Assembly: GCA_963853835.1 (NCBI GenBank)
Contig: OY970829.1
Coordinates: 34,436,020-34,500,019, forward strand
Length of the DNA: 64,000 bases
Source: Calendula officinalis
Lineage: Eukaryota; Streptophyta; Magnoliopsida; Asterales; Asteraceae
Reading direction: 5' to 3'
In this document: one piece after another, positions 54,571 to 64,000 of the stretch
Position numbering within the stretch: position 1 is the first letter of the stretch
How the letters are laid out: each line of letters begins with the position of its first letter
Translations under genes and position numbers: made by a program
Notes under the pieces: model-generated
What the model saw: the letters and a program-made list of their open reading frames with translations, nothing else
The model's database searches: none
What the model was told of the DNA's origin: nothing

Positions 54571-54803
54571 GAAATATGACCCGCTCTCTATTATCTTACA
54601 CACCAACAGTGTTGCATGCTAGGAAGGCTAAACATGTGCTAAGGGCCCAAACGGCCCAACCGTGCGCCACCCGCCGTCTCCTAGCCCCGGCAGGCCCACG
54701 TCCCCACGCCCTCCCCCGCACGCTCGTCCCATTGTTCACGCACCGCCCACGGTCGTAACCGTGACCACCCCGGGACGCAGGGGAAAAAAACGAAACAAAA
54801 AGA

Positions 54804-54922
54804 GGGGTGCAACACGAGGACTTCCCAGGGGGTCACCCATCCTAGTACTACTCTCGCCCAAGCACGCTTAATTGCGGAGTTCTGATGGGATCCGGTGCAT
54901 TAGTGCTGGTATGATCGCACCC
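54804..54922 (-). rRNA. 5S rRNA copy 160, class B3'
   Basis: 119 nt. G51A (A box). Confidence 0.95.
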
Positions 54923-55154
54923 GAAATATGTCCCGCTCTTTATTATCTTATACACCAACAGTGTTGCATGCTAGGAAGGCTAAACATGTGCTAAGGAGCC
55001 AAACGGCCCAACCGTGCGCCACCCCCCGTCTCCTAGCCCCGGCAGGCCCACGTCCCCACGCCCTCCCCCGCACGCTCGTCCCATTGTTCACGCACCACCC
55101 ACGGTCGCAACCGTGACCACTTCGGGACGCAGGGAAAAAAACGAAACAAAAAGA

Positions 55155-55271
55155 GGGGTGCAACACGAGGACTTCCCAGGGATCACCCATCCTAGTACTA
55201 CTCTCGCCCAAGCACGCTTAACTGCGGAGTTCTGATGGGATCCGATGCCTTAGTGCTGGTATGATCGCACC
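55155..55271 (-). rRNA. 5S rRNA copy 161, class E
   Basis: 117 nt; C lost from nt 91-95, C91T, T24G, C28T and a short 5' end. Confidence 0.92.
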
Positions 55272-55503
55272 GACATATGTCCCGCTCTTTATTATCTTAT
55301 ACACCAACAGTGTTGCATGCTAGGAAGGCTAAACATGTGCTAAGGGGCCAAACGGCCCAACCGTGCGCCACCCCCCGTCTCCTAGCCCCGGCAGGCCCAC
55401 GTCGCCACGCCCTCCCCCGCACGCTCGTCCCCTTGTTCACGCACCACCCACGGTCGCAAGCGTGACCACTTCGGGACGCAGGGAAAAAAACGAAACAAAA
55501 AGA

Positions 55504-55622
55504 GGGGTGCAACACGAGGACTTCTCAGGGGGTCACCCATCCTAGTAGTACTCTCGCTCAAGCACGCTTAACTGCTGAGTTCTGATGGGATCCGATGCAA
55601 TAGTGCTGGTATGATCGCACCC
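55504..55622 (-). rRNA. 5S rRNA copy 162, class A1
   Basis: 119 nt. A23T, C28T, C47A, G65A, G75C, G98A; the most mutated A1 gene. Confidence 0.92.
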
Positions 55623-55854
55623 GAAATATGTCCCGCTCTTTATTATCTTATACACCAACAGTGTTGCATGCTAGAAAGGCTAAACATGTGCTAAGGAGCC
55701 AAACGGCCCAACCGTGCGCCACCCCCCGTCTCCTAGCCCCGACAGGCCCACGTCCCCACGCCCTCCCCCGCACGCTCGTCCCCTTGTTCACGGACCACCC
55801 ACGGTCGCAACCGTGACCACTTCGGGACGCAGGGAAAAAAACGAAACAAAAAGA

Positions 55855-55973
55855 GGGGTGCAACACGAGGACTTCCCAGGGGGTCACCCATCCTAGTACT
55901 ACTCTCGCCCAAGCACGCTTAACTGCAGAGTTCTGATGGGATCCGGTGAATTAGTGCTGTTATGATCGCACCC
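55855..55973 (-). rRNA. 5S rRNA copy 163, class A2
   Basis: 119 nt. C14A, G25T, C47T. Confidence 0.94.
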
Positions 55974-56206
55974 GAAATATGTCCCGCTCTTTATTATCTT
56001 ATACACCAACAGTGTTGCATGCTTGGAAGGCTAAACATGTGCTAAGGGGCCAAACGGCCCAACCGTGCGCCACCCCCCGTCTCCTAGCCCCGGCAGGCCC
56101 ACGTCGCCACGCCCTCCCCCGCACGCTCGTCCCCTTGTTCACGCACCACCCACGGTCGCAACCGTGACCACTTCGGGACGCAGGAAAAAAAAACGAAACA
56201 AAAAGA

Positions 56207-56325
56207 GGGGTGCAACACGAGGACTTCCAAGGGGGTCACCCATCCTAGTACTACTCTCGTCCAAGCACGCTTAGCTGCGGAGTTCTGATGGGATCCGATG
56301 CATTAGTGCTGGTATGATCGCACCC
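56207..56325 (-). rRNA. 5S rRNA copy 164, class A3
   Basis: 119 nt. C28T, T52C, G66A, G97T. Confidence 0.94.
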
Positions 56326-56543
56326 GAAATATGTCCCGCTCTTTATTATCTTATACACCAACAGTGTTGCATGCTAGGAAGGCTAAACATGTGCTAAGGA
56401 GCCAAACGGCCCAACCGTGCGCCACCCGCCGTCTCCTAGCCCCGGCAGGCCCACGTTCCCACGCACGTCTCCTTGTTCACGCACCACCCACGGTCGCAAC
56501 CGTGACCACCCCGGGACGCAGGGGAAAAAACGAAACAAAAAGA

Positions 56544-56662
56544 GGGGTGCAACACGAGGACTTCCAAGGGGGTCACCCATCCTAGTACTACTCTCGCCCA
56601 AGCACGCTTAACTGCGGAGTTCTGATGGGATCCGGTGCATTAGTGCTGGTATGATCGCACCG
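56544..56662 (-). rRNA. 5S rRNA copy 165, class A4
   Basis: 119 nt. G1C, G97T. Confidence 0.94.
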
Positions 56663-56894
56663 GAAATATGTCCCGCTCTTTATTATCTTATACACCAACA
56701 GTGTTGCATGCTAGGAAGGCCAAACATGTGCTAAGGAGCCAAACGGCCCAACCGTGCGCCACCCGCCGTCTCCGAGCCCCGGCAGGCCCACGTTCCCACG
56801 CCCTCCCCCGCACACCCGTCCCCTTGTTCACGCACCACCCACGGTCGCAACCGTGACCACCCCGGGACGCAGGGGAAAAAACGAAACAAAAAGA

Positions 56895-57013
56895 GGGGTG
56901 CAACACGAGGACTTCCCAGGGGGTCACCCATCCTAGTACGACTCTCGCCCAAGCACGCTTAACTGCGGAGTTCTGAAGGGATCCGGTGCATTAGTGCTGG
57001 TATGATCACACCC
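56895..57013 (-). rRNA. 5S rRNA copy 166, class A5
   Basis: 119 nt. C6T, A37T, A74C. Confidence 0.94.
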
Positions 57014-57246
57014 GAAATATGTCCCGCTCTTTATTATATTATACACCAACAGTGTTGCATGCTAGGAAGGCTAAACATGTGCTAAGGGGCCAAACGGCCC
57101 AACCGTGCGCCACCCCCCGTCTCCTAGCCCCGACAGGCCCACGTCGCTACGCCCTCCCCCGCACGCTCGTCCCCTTGTTCACGCACCACCCACGGTCGCA
57201 ACCGTGACCACCCCGGGACGCAGGGAAAAAAAGCGAAACAAAAAGA

Positions 57247-57365
57247 GGGGTGCAACACGAGGACTTCCAAGGGGGTCACCCATCCTAGTACTACTCTCGT
57301 CCAAGCACGCTTAGCTGCGGAGTTCTGATGGGATCCGATGCATTAGTGCTGGTATGATCGCACCC
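57247..57365 (-). rRNA. 5S rRNA copy 167, class A6
   Basis: 119 nt. C28T, T52C, G66A, G97T. Confidence 0.94.
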
Positions 57366-57583
57366 GAAATATGTCCCGCTCTTTATTATCTTATACACCA
57401 ACAGTGTTGCATGCTAGGAAGGCTAAACATGTGCTAAGGAGCCAAACGGCCCAACCGTGCGCCACCCGCCGTCTCCTAGCCCCAGCAGGCCCACGTTCCC
57501 ACGCACGTCTCCTTGTTCACGCACCACCCACGGTCGCAACCGTGACCACCCCGGGACGCAGGGGAAAAAACGAAACAAAAAGA

Positions 57584-57702
57584 GGGGTGCAACACGAGGA
57601 CTTCCCAGGGGGTCACCCATCCTAGTACTACTCTCGCCCAAGCACGCTTAACTGTGGAGTTCTGATGGGATCCGGTGCATTAGTGCTGGTATGATCGCAC
57701 CG
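57584..57702 (-). rRNA. 5S rRNA copy 168, A4/A7-like
   Basis: 119 nt in a 337-bp unit. G1C, G48A. The spacer carries the A4 form of the 14-bp deletion at the A7 position. Confidence 0.94.
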
Positions 57703-57936
57703 GAAATATGTCCCGCTCTTTATTATCTTATACACCAACAGTGTTGCATGCTAGGAAGGCTAAACATGTGCTAAGGAGCCAAACGGCCCAACCGTGCGCC
57801 ACCCGCCGTCTCCGAGCCCCGGCAGGCCCACGTTCCCAGGCCCTCCCCCGCACACCCGTCCCCTTGTTCACGCACCACTCACGGTCACAACCGTGACTAC
57901 CCCGGGACGCATGGGGAAAAAAACGAAACAAAAAGA

Positions 57937-58055
57937 GGGGTGCAACACGAGGACTTCCCAGGGGGTCACCCATCCTAGTACTACTCTCGCCCAAGCACGC
58001 TTAACTGCGGAGTTCTGATGGGATCCGGTGCATTAGTGCTGGTATGATCGCACAC
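57937..58055 (-). rRNA. 5S rRNA copy 169, class A8
   Basis: 119 nt. G2T. Confidence 0.95.
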
Positions 58056-58286
58056 AAAATATGTCCCGCTCTTTATTATCTTATACACCAACAGTGTTGC
58101 ATGCTAGAAGGCTAAACATGTGCTAAGGAGCCAACGGCCCAACCGTGCGCCACCCGCCGTCTCCTAGCCCCGGCAGGCCCACGTCCCCACGCCCTCCCCC
58201 GCACACCCGTCCCCTTGTTCACGCACCACCCACGGTCGCAACGGTGACCACCCCGGGACGCAGGGGAAAAAAACGAAACAAAAAGA

Positions 58287-58405
58287 GGGGTGCAACACGA
58301 GGACTTCCAAGGGGGTCACCCATCCTAGTACTACTCTCGCCCAAGCACGCTTAACTGCGGAGTTCTGATGGGATCCGGTGCATTAGTGCTGGTATGATCG
58401 AACCC
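58287..58405 (-). rRNA. 5S rRNA copy 170, class A9
   Basis: 119 nt. G5T and G97T; other A9 genes have G5C. Confidence 0.94.
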
Positions 58406-58638
58406 GAAATATGTCCCGCTCTTTATTATCTTATACACCAACAGTGTTGCATGCTAGGAAGGCTAAACATGTGCTAAGGAGCCAAACGGCCCAACCGTGC
58501 GCCACCCGCCGTCTCCTAGCCCCGGCAGGCCCACGTCCCCACGCCCTCCCCCGCACGCCCGTCCCATTGTTCACGCACCACCCACGGTCGCAACCGTGAC
58601 CACCCCGGGACGTAGGGGAAAAAAACGAAACAAAAAGA

Positions 58639-58757
58639 GGGGTGCAACACGAGGACTTCCCAGGGGGTCACCCATCCTAGTACTACTCTCGCCCAAGCAC
58701 GCTTAACTGCGGAGTTCTGATGGGATCCGGTGCATTAGTGCTGGTATGATGGCACCC
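58639..58757 (-). rRNA. 5S rRNA copy 171, class A10
   Basis: 119 nt. G7C. Confidence 0.95.
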
Positions 58758-58989
58758 GAAATATGTCCCGCTCTTTATTATCTTATACACCAACATTGTT
58801 GCATGCTAGGAAGGCTAAACATGTGCTAAGGAGCCAAACGGCCCAACCGTGCGCCACCCGCCGTCTCCTAGCCCCGGCAGGCCCACGTTCCCACGCCCTC
58901 CCCCGCACGCCCGTCCCTTGTTCACGCACCACCCACGGTCGCAACCGTGACCACCCCGGGACGCAGGGGAAAAAAACGAAACAAAAAGA

Positions 58990-59067
58990 GGGGTGCAACA
59001 CGACGACTTCCCAGGGGGTCACCCATCTGATGGGATCCGGTGCATTAGTGCTGGTATGATCGGACCC
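58990..59067 (-). pseudogene. Truncated 5S copy 172, class T
   Basis: 78 nt. G5C, C105G. Confidence 0.93.
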
Positions 59068-59299
59068 GAAATATGTCCCGCTCTTTATTATCTTATACAC
59101 CAACAGTGTTGCATGCTAGGAAGGCTAAACATGTGCTAAGGAGCCAAACGGCCCAACCGTGCGCCACCCGCCGTCTCCTAGCCCCGGCAGGCCCACGTCC
59201 CCACGCCCTCCCCCGCACGCCCGTCCCCTTGTTCACGCACCACCCACGGTCGCAACCGTGACCACACCGGGACGCAGGGGAAAAAACGAAACAAAAAGA

Positions 59300-59418
59300 G
59301 GGGTGCAACACGAGGACTTCCCAGGGGGTCACCCATCGTAGTACTACTCTCGCCCAAGCACGCTTAACTGCGGAGTTCTGATGGGATCCGGTGCATTAGT
59401 GCTGGTATGATCGCACCC
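59300..59418 (-). rRNA. 5S rRNA copy 173, class B1
   Basis: 119 nt. G81C (C box), shared only with copy 180. Confidence 0.95.
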
Positions 59419-59651
59419 GAAATATGACCCGCTCTTTATTATCTTATACACCAACAGTGTTGCATGCTAGGAAGGCTAAACATGTGCTAAGGAGCCAAAC
59501 GGCCCAACCGTGCGCCACCCGCCGTCTCCTAGCCCCGGCAGGCCCACGTCCCCACGCCCTCCCCCGCACGCCCGTCCCCTTGTTCACGCACCGCCCACGG
59601 TCGTAACCGTGACCACCCCGGGACGCAGGGGAAAAAAACGAAACAAAAAGA

Positions 59652-59770
59652 GGGGTGCAACACGAGGACTTCCCAGGGGGTCACCCATCCTAGTTCTACT
59701 CTCGCCCAAGCACGCTTAACTGCGGAGTCCTGATGGGATCCGGTGCATTAGTGCTGGTATGATCGCACCC
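59652..59770 (-). rRNA. 5S rRNA copy 174, class B2
   Basis: 119 nt. A42G, T76A. Confidence 0.95.
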
Positions 59771-60004
59771 GAAATATGACCCGCTCTTTATTATCTTACA
59801 CACCAACAGTGTTGCATGCTAGGAAGGCTAAACATGTCCTAAGGGCCCAAACGGCCCAACCGTGCGCCACCCGCCGTCTCCTAGCCCCGGCAGGCCCACG
59901 TCCCCACGCCCTCCCCCGCACGCTCGTCCCTTTGTTCACGCACCACCCACGGTCGCAACCTCTACCACCCCGGGACGCATGGGAAAAAAAACGAAACAAA
60001 AAGA

Positions 60005-60123
60005 GGGGTGCAACACGAGGACTTCCCAGGGGGTCAACCATCCTAGTACTACTCTCGCTCTAGCACGCTTAACTGCGGAGTTCTGATGGGATCCGGTGCA
60101 TTAGTGCTGGTATGATCGCACCC
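60005..60123 (-). rRNA. 5S rRNA copy 175, class B3
   Basis: 119 nt. T63A, G65A, G87T. Confidence 0.92.
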
Positions 60124-60357
60124 GAAATATGTCCCGCTCTTTATTATCTTATACACCAACAGTGTTGCATGCTAGGAAGGCTAAACATGTGCTAAGGAGC
60201 CAAACGGCTCAACCGTGCGCCACCCGCCGTCTCCTAGCCCCGGCAGGCCCACGTTCCCACGCCCTCCCCCGCACACCCGTCCCCGTGTTCACGCACCACC
60301 CACGGTCGCAACCGTGACCACCCCGGGACGCAGGGGAAAAAAAACGAAACAAAAAGA

Positions 60358-60476
60358 GGGGTGCAACACGAGGACTTCCCAGGGGGTCACCCATCCTAGT
60401 ACTACTCTCGCCCAAGCACGCTTAACTGCGGAGTTCTGATGGGATCCGGTGCATTAGTGCTGGTATGATCGCACAA
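60358..60476 (-). rRNA. 5S rRNA copy 176, class B4
   Basis: 119 nt. G1T, G2T. Confidence 0.94.
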
Positions 60477-60709
60477 GAAATATGTCCCGCTCTTTATTAT
60501 CTTATACACCAACAGTGTTGCATGCTAGGAAGGCTAAACATGTGCTAAGGAGCCAAACGGCCCAACCGTGCGCCACCCGCCGTCTCCTAGCCCCGGCAGG
60601 CCCACGTCCCCACGCCCTCCCCCGCACGCCCGTCCCCTTGTTCACGCACCACCCACGGTCGCAACCGTGACCACCCCGGGACGCAGGGGAAAAAAACGAA
60701 ACAAAAAGA

Positions 60710-60828
60710 GGCGTGCAACACGAGGACTTCCCAGGGGGTAACCCATCCTAGTACTACTCTCGCCCAAGCACGCTTAACTGCGGAGTTCTGATGGGATCCG
60801 GTGCATTAATGCTGGTATGATCGGACCC
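60710..60828 (-). rRNA. 5S rRNA copy 177, class B5
   Basis: 119 nt. G5C, C20T, G89T, C117G. Confidence 0.92.
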
Positions 60829-61061
60829 GAAATATGTCCCGCTCTTTATTATCTTATACACCAACAGTGTTGCATGCTAGGAAGGCTAAACATGTGCTAA
60901 GGAGCCAAACGGCCCAACCGTGCGCCACCCGCCGTCTCCTAGCCCCGGCAGGCCCACGTCCCCACGCCCTCCCCCGCACGCCCGTCCCATTGTTCACGCA
61001 CCACCCACGGTCGCAACCGTGACCACCCCGGGACGTAGGGGAAAAAAACGAAACAAAAAGA

Positions 61062-61180
61062 GGGGTGCAACACGAGGACTTCCCAGGGGGTCACCCATCC
61101 TAGTACTACTCTCGCCCAAGCACGCTTAACTGCGGAGTTCTGATGGGATCCGGTGCATTAGTGCTGGTATGATGGCACCC
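61062..61180 (-). rRNA. 5S rRNA copy 178, class A10
   Basis: 119 nt. G7C; takes the place of B6 through the 2,423-bp duplication. Confidence 0.95.
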
Positions 61181-61412
61181 GAAATATGTCCCGCTCTTTA
61201 TTATCTTATACACCAACAGTGTTGCATGCTAGGAAGGCTAAACATGTGCTAAGGAGCCAAACGGCCCAACCGTGCGCCACCCGCCGTCTCCTAGCCCCGG
61301 CAGGCCCACGTTCCCACGCCCTCCCCCGCACGCCCGTCCCTTGTTCACGCACCACCCACGGTCGCAACCGTGACCACCCCGGGACGCAGGGGAAAAAAAC
61401 GAAACAAAAAGA

Positions 61413-61490
61413 GGGGTGCAACACGACGACTTCCCAGGGGGTCACCCATCTGATGGGATCCGGTGCATTAGTGCTGGTATGATCGGACCC
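61413..61490 (-). pseudogene. Truncated 5S copy 179, class T
   Basis: 78 nt. G5C, C105G. Confidence 0.93.
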
Positions 61491-61722
61491 GAAATATGTC
61501 CCGCTCTTTATTATCTTATACACCAACAGTGTTGCATGCTAGGAAGGCTAAACATGTGCTAAGGAGCCAAACGGCCCAACCGTGCGCCACCCGCCGTCTC
61601 CTAGCCCCGGCAGGCCCACGTCCCCACGCCCTCCCCCGCACGCCCGTCCCCTTGTTCACGCACCACCCACGGTCGCAACCGTGACCACACCGGGACGCAG
61701 GGGAAAAAACGAAACAAAAAGA

Positions 61723-61841
61723 GGGGTGCAACACGAGGACTTCCCAGGGGGTCACCCATCGTAGTACTACTCTCGCCCAAGCACGCTTAACTGCGGAGTT
61801 CTGATGGGATCCGGTGCATTAGTGCTGGTATGATCGCACCC
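61723..61841 (-). rRNA. 5S rRNA copy 180, class B1
   Basis: 119 nt. G81C. Confidence 0.95.
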
Positions 61842-62074
61842 GAAATATGACCCGCTCTTTATTATCTTATACACCAACAGTGTTGCATGCTAGGAAGGCT
61901 AAACATGTGCTAAGGAGCCAAACGGCCCAACCGTGCGCCACCCGCCGTCTCCTAGCCCCGGCAGGCCCACGTCCCCACGCCCTCCCCCGCACGCCCGTCC
62001 CCTTGTTCACGCACCGCCCACGGTCGTAACCGTGACCACCCCGGGACGCAGGGGAAAAAAACGAAACAAAAAGA

Positions 62075-62193
62075 GGGGTGCAACACGAGGACTTCCCAGG
62101 GGGTCACCCATCCTAGTACTACTCTCGCCCAAGCACGCTTAACTGCGGAGTCCTGATGGGATCCGGTGCATTAGTGCTGGTATGATCGCACCC
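62075..62193 (-). rRNA. 5S rRNA copy 181, class B2
   Basis: 119 nt. A42G; lacks the T76A of its duplicate, copy 174. Confidence 0.95.
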
Positions 62194-62427
62194 GAAATAT
62201 GACCCGCTCTTTATTATCTTACACACCAACAGTGTTGCATGCTAGGAAGGCTAAACATGTGCTAAGGGCCCAAACGGCCCAACCGTGCGCCACCCGCCGT
62301 CTCCTAGCCCCGGCAGGCCCACGTCCCCACGCCCTCCCCCGCACGCTCGTCCCTTTGTTCACGCACCACCCACGGTCGCAACCTCTACCACCCCGGGACG
62401 CATGGGAAAAAAAACGAAACAAAAAGA

Positions 62428-62546
62428 GGGGTGCAACACGAGGACTTCCCAGGGGGTCAACCATCCTAGTACTACTCTCGCTCTAGCACGCTTAACTGCG
62501 GAGTTCTGATGGGATCCGGTGCATTAGTGCTGGTATGATCGCACCC
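62428..62546 (-). rRNA. 5S rRNA copy 182, class B3
   Basis: 119 nt. T63A, G65A, G87T. Confidence 0.92.
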
Positions 62547-62780
62547 GAAATATGTCCCGCTCTTTATTATCTTATACACCAACAGTGTTGCATGCTAGGA
62601 AGGCTAAACATGTGCTAAGGAGCCAAACGGCTTAACCGTGCGCCACCCGCCGTCTCCTAGCCCCGGCAGGCCCACGTTCCCACGCCCTCCCCCGCACGCC
62701 CGTCCCCGTGTTCACGCACCACCCACGGTCGCAACCGTGACCACCCCGGGACGCAGGGGAAAAAAAACGAAACAAAAAGA

Positions 62781-62899
62781 GGGGTGCAACACGAGGACTT
62801 CCCAGGGGGTCACCCATCCTAGTACTACTCTCGCCCAAGCACGCTTAACTGCGGAGTTCTGATGGGATCCGGTGCATTAGTGCTGGTATGATCGCACAA
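62781..62899 (-). rRNA. 5S rRNA copy 183, class B4
   Basis: 119 nt. G1T, G2T. Confidence 0.94.
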
Positions 62900-63132
62900 G
62901 AAATATGTCCCGCTCTTTATTATCTTATACACCAACAGTGTTGCATGCTAGGAAGGCTAAACATGTGCTAAGGAGCCAAACGGCCCAACCGTGCGCCACC
63001 CGCCGTCTCCTAGCCCCGGCAGGCCCACGTCCCCACGCCCTCCCCCGCACGCCCGTCCCCTTGTTCACGCACCACCCACGGTCGCAACCGTGACCACCCC
63101 GGGACGCAGGGGAAAAAAACGAAACAAAAAGA

Positions 63133-63251
63133 GGCGTGCAACACGAGGACTTCCCAGGGGGTAACCCATCCTAGTACTACTCTCGCCCAAGCACGCTTAA
63201 CTGCGGAGTTCTGATGGGATCCGGTGCATTAGTGCTGGTATGATCGGACCC
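63133..63251 (-). rRNA. 5S rRNA copy 184, class B5
   Basis: 119 nt. G5C, G89T, C117G. Confidence 0.93.
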
Positions 63252-63484
63252 GAAATATGTGCCGCTCTTTATTATCTTATACACCAACAGTGTTGCATGC
63301 TAGGAAGGCTAAACATGTGCTTAGGAGCCAAACGGCCCAACCGTGCGCCACCCGCCGTCTCCTAGACCCGGCAGGCCCACGTCCCCACGCCCTCCCCCGC
63401 ACGCCCGTCCCCTTGTTCACGCACCACCCACGGTCGCAACCGTGACCACCCCGGGACGCAGGGGAAAAAAACGAAACAAAAAGA

Positions 63485-63603
63485 GGGGTGCAACACGAGG
63501 ACTTCCCAGGGGGTCACCCATCCTAGTACTACTCTCGCCCAAGCACGCTTAACTGCGTAGTTCTGATGGGATCCGGTGCATTAGTGATGGTATGATCGCA
63601 CCA
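63485..63603 (-). rRNA. 5S rRNA copy 185, class B6
   Basis: 119 nt. G1T, G17T, C46A. A two-base insertion ('atatatgg') lies just upstream of the gene, between -1 and the GC element. Confidence 0.93.
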
Positions 63604-63837
63604 GAAATATATGGCCCGCTCTTTATTATCTTATACACCAACAGTGTTGCATGCTAGGAAGGCTAAACATGTGCTAAGGAGCCAAACGGCCCAACCGTGC
63701 GCCACCCGCCGTCTCCTAGCCCCGGCAGGCCCACGTTCCCACGCCCTCCCCCGCACGCCCGACCCTTGTTCACGCACCACCCACGGTCGCAACCGTGACC
63801 ACCCCGGGACGCAGGGGAAAAAAACGAAACAAAAAGA

Positions 63838-63880
63838 GGGGTGCAACACGACGACTTCCCAGGGGGTCACCCATCTGATG
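63838..63880 (-). pseudogene. 5S remnant copy 186, doubly deleted
   Basis: 43 nt. A T-class gene (C105G present) that has also lost nt 1 to about 35 and the following 60-odd bases of upstream spacer. The break joins 'ctgatg' directly to 'tgctaagg' of the next spacer, about 101 bp being missing, with ATG as microhomology. No 5' end, promoter or A box remains. The sequence then continues as another T-type spacer to the window edge. Confidence 0.9.
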
Positions 63881-64000
63881 TGCTAAGGAGCCAAACGGCC
63901 CAACCGTGCGCCACCCGCCGTCTCCTAGCCCCGGCAGGCCCACGTTCCCACGCCCTCCCCCGCACGCCCGTCCCTTGTTCACGCACCACCCACGGTCGCA

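Larger units (their letters stand above)
53524..55276 (-). repeat. B3'/E unit duplications
   Basis: B3'-E-E-B3'-E: units 53524 and 54576 are alike, and 53876, 54226 and 54928 are alike. E genes have one C missing from the nt 91-95 run. Only the last E gene (55155-55271) also has T24G, C28T and the shortened 5' end found in the E units at 7666 and 19964. Confidence 0.75.
55277..58762 (-). repeat. HOR block A1-A10 (fourth full copy)
   Basis: Ten units in the same order as 4182, 8015 and 20313. It carries more private substitutions than the 4182/8015 pair, so it separated from them earlier. Confidence 0.85.
58411..63256 (-). repeat. Tandem duplication, period 2,423 bp
   Basis: A10-T-B1-B2-B3-B4-B5 at 58411-60833 recurs at 60834-63256. 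G81C in the B1 gene is present in both halves and nowhere else. This duplication replaced the expected B6 after B5 with an A10 unit. Confidence 0.9.
1..64000 (-). repeat. 5S rDNA tandem array (186 loci, all minus strand)
   Basis: The whole window is a head-to-tail tandem repeat whose reverse complement contains a 119-nt plant 5S rRNA gene in every unit. 5S rRNA is the pol III-transcribed RNA of the large ribosomal subunit. The gene carries an internal promoter (A box, intermediate element, C box) bound by TFIIIA in known plant systems. The spacer is about 232 bp, C-rich on the plus strand, and contains a TATA-like upstream element, a G-run tract, a CACGGT/ACCGTG hairpin and a T-run terminator. 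I see no inserted element or unrelated sequence at any point. The edges of the window are inside the array, so its true length is unknown. Confidence 0.97.

Noticed and set aside
2..63982. Several hundred short open reading frames of 60-113 codons on both strands
   Set aside because: They recur once per repeat unit, overlap the 5S gene or spacer, lie in several frames at once and change frame with each spacer indel. They have no recognisable domain and are by-products of a C-rich repeat. None is reported as a gene.
1..64000. CRISPR array
   Set aside because: Repeats with regular spacing, but the unit is about 351 bp, the whole unit is conserved and the conserved part is a 5S rRNA gene.
1..64000. 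tRNA, 18S-5.8S-25S rRNA or other RNA genes between units
   Set aside because: No cloverleaf-type A/B box pair and no sequence resembling the large rDNA unit was seen in any spacer.
63881..64000. End of the array
   Set aside because: The last 120 bases are an ordinary T-type 5S spacer, so the array continues past the window in spite of the deletion at 63880.
1..64000. Species assignment from the gene or spacer
   Set aside because: The gene is too conserved among plants, and I do not recognise the spacer. A database search with one spacer would settle it.

Overview
This 64-kb window is a single, uninterrupted head-to-tail array of 5S ribosomal DNA from a plant, most likely an angiosperm. All 186 5S loci lie on the minus strand. 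The consensus gene is 119 nt, starts GGGTGCGATC and ends GTTGCACCCC, and has the pol III internal control region (A box about nt 50-64, intermediate element about 67-72, C box about 80-97). Upstream are an A/T-rich TATA-like element at about -30 to -18, a GC pair at -14/-13 and a C at -1. Downstream is a T-run terminator. These are plant 5S features recalled from general knowledge. The species cannot be named from the sequence. No protein gene, tRNA, transposon, CRISPR array or other gene was found.

Numbering used below: nt 1 is the 5' end of the RNA and substitutions are in RNA sense relative to the array consensus. A unit runs from the ATG in 'atgtcccgctc' (or its variant) to the base before the next one. 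Most units are 349-354 bp (119-bp gene plus about 232-bp spacer). Shorter units are 336-339, 334, 308-310 and 301 bp, and one is 412 bp. By hand count there are 161 full-length or near full-length 5S genes (117-119 nt), 24 copies with the same 41-nt deletion (nt 41-81, removing the A box, the intermediate element and the first bases of the C box), and one doubly deleted remnant at the right edge.

The units fall into recurring classes that follow each other in a fixed order, so the array has a higher-order repeat (HOR): A1-A10, T (the truncated gene), B1-B6, T, then C1-C2 leading back to A5. Layout: 1-2096 A1-A6; 2097-4181 divergent D units; 4182-8014 A1-A10 plus E; 8015-14232 A1-A10-T-B1-B6-T; 14233-16899 C1/C2/A5/B6/T in a tandem duplication; 16900-20312 mixed A6-A10, two adjacent T units, B1-B3, E; 20313-26224 A1-A10-T-B-T; 26225-32072 C and A5-A10 blocks with a 1,039-bp duplication; 32073-34141 T then B1-B5; 34142-39127 a B6-T dimer array; 39128-42211 B1-B6 and more B6-T dimers; 42212-47697 mosaic region; 47698-55276 C1-C2-A5-A10-T-B with a 2,068-bp duplication and E units; 55277-63256 A1-A10-T-B1-B5-A10-T-B1-B5; 63257-64000 B6 and a broken T unit.

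Functionally the window is a 5S rRNA transcription locus, but much of it looks degenerate. Whole classes carry fixed changes in the internal promoter or in the terminal helix. Nearly every copy has C at nt 93, where the widely conserved plant 5S sequence has T. Only one copy (47924-48042) matches that conserved sequence throughout, as far as I can recall it. Spacers carry a G-quadruplex-type tract and a small perfect hairpin, and most spacer length changes break in or beside the G-rich tract.
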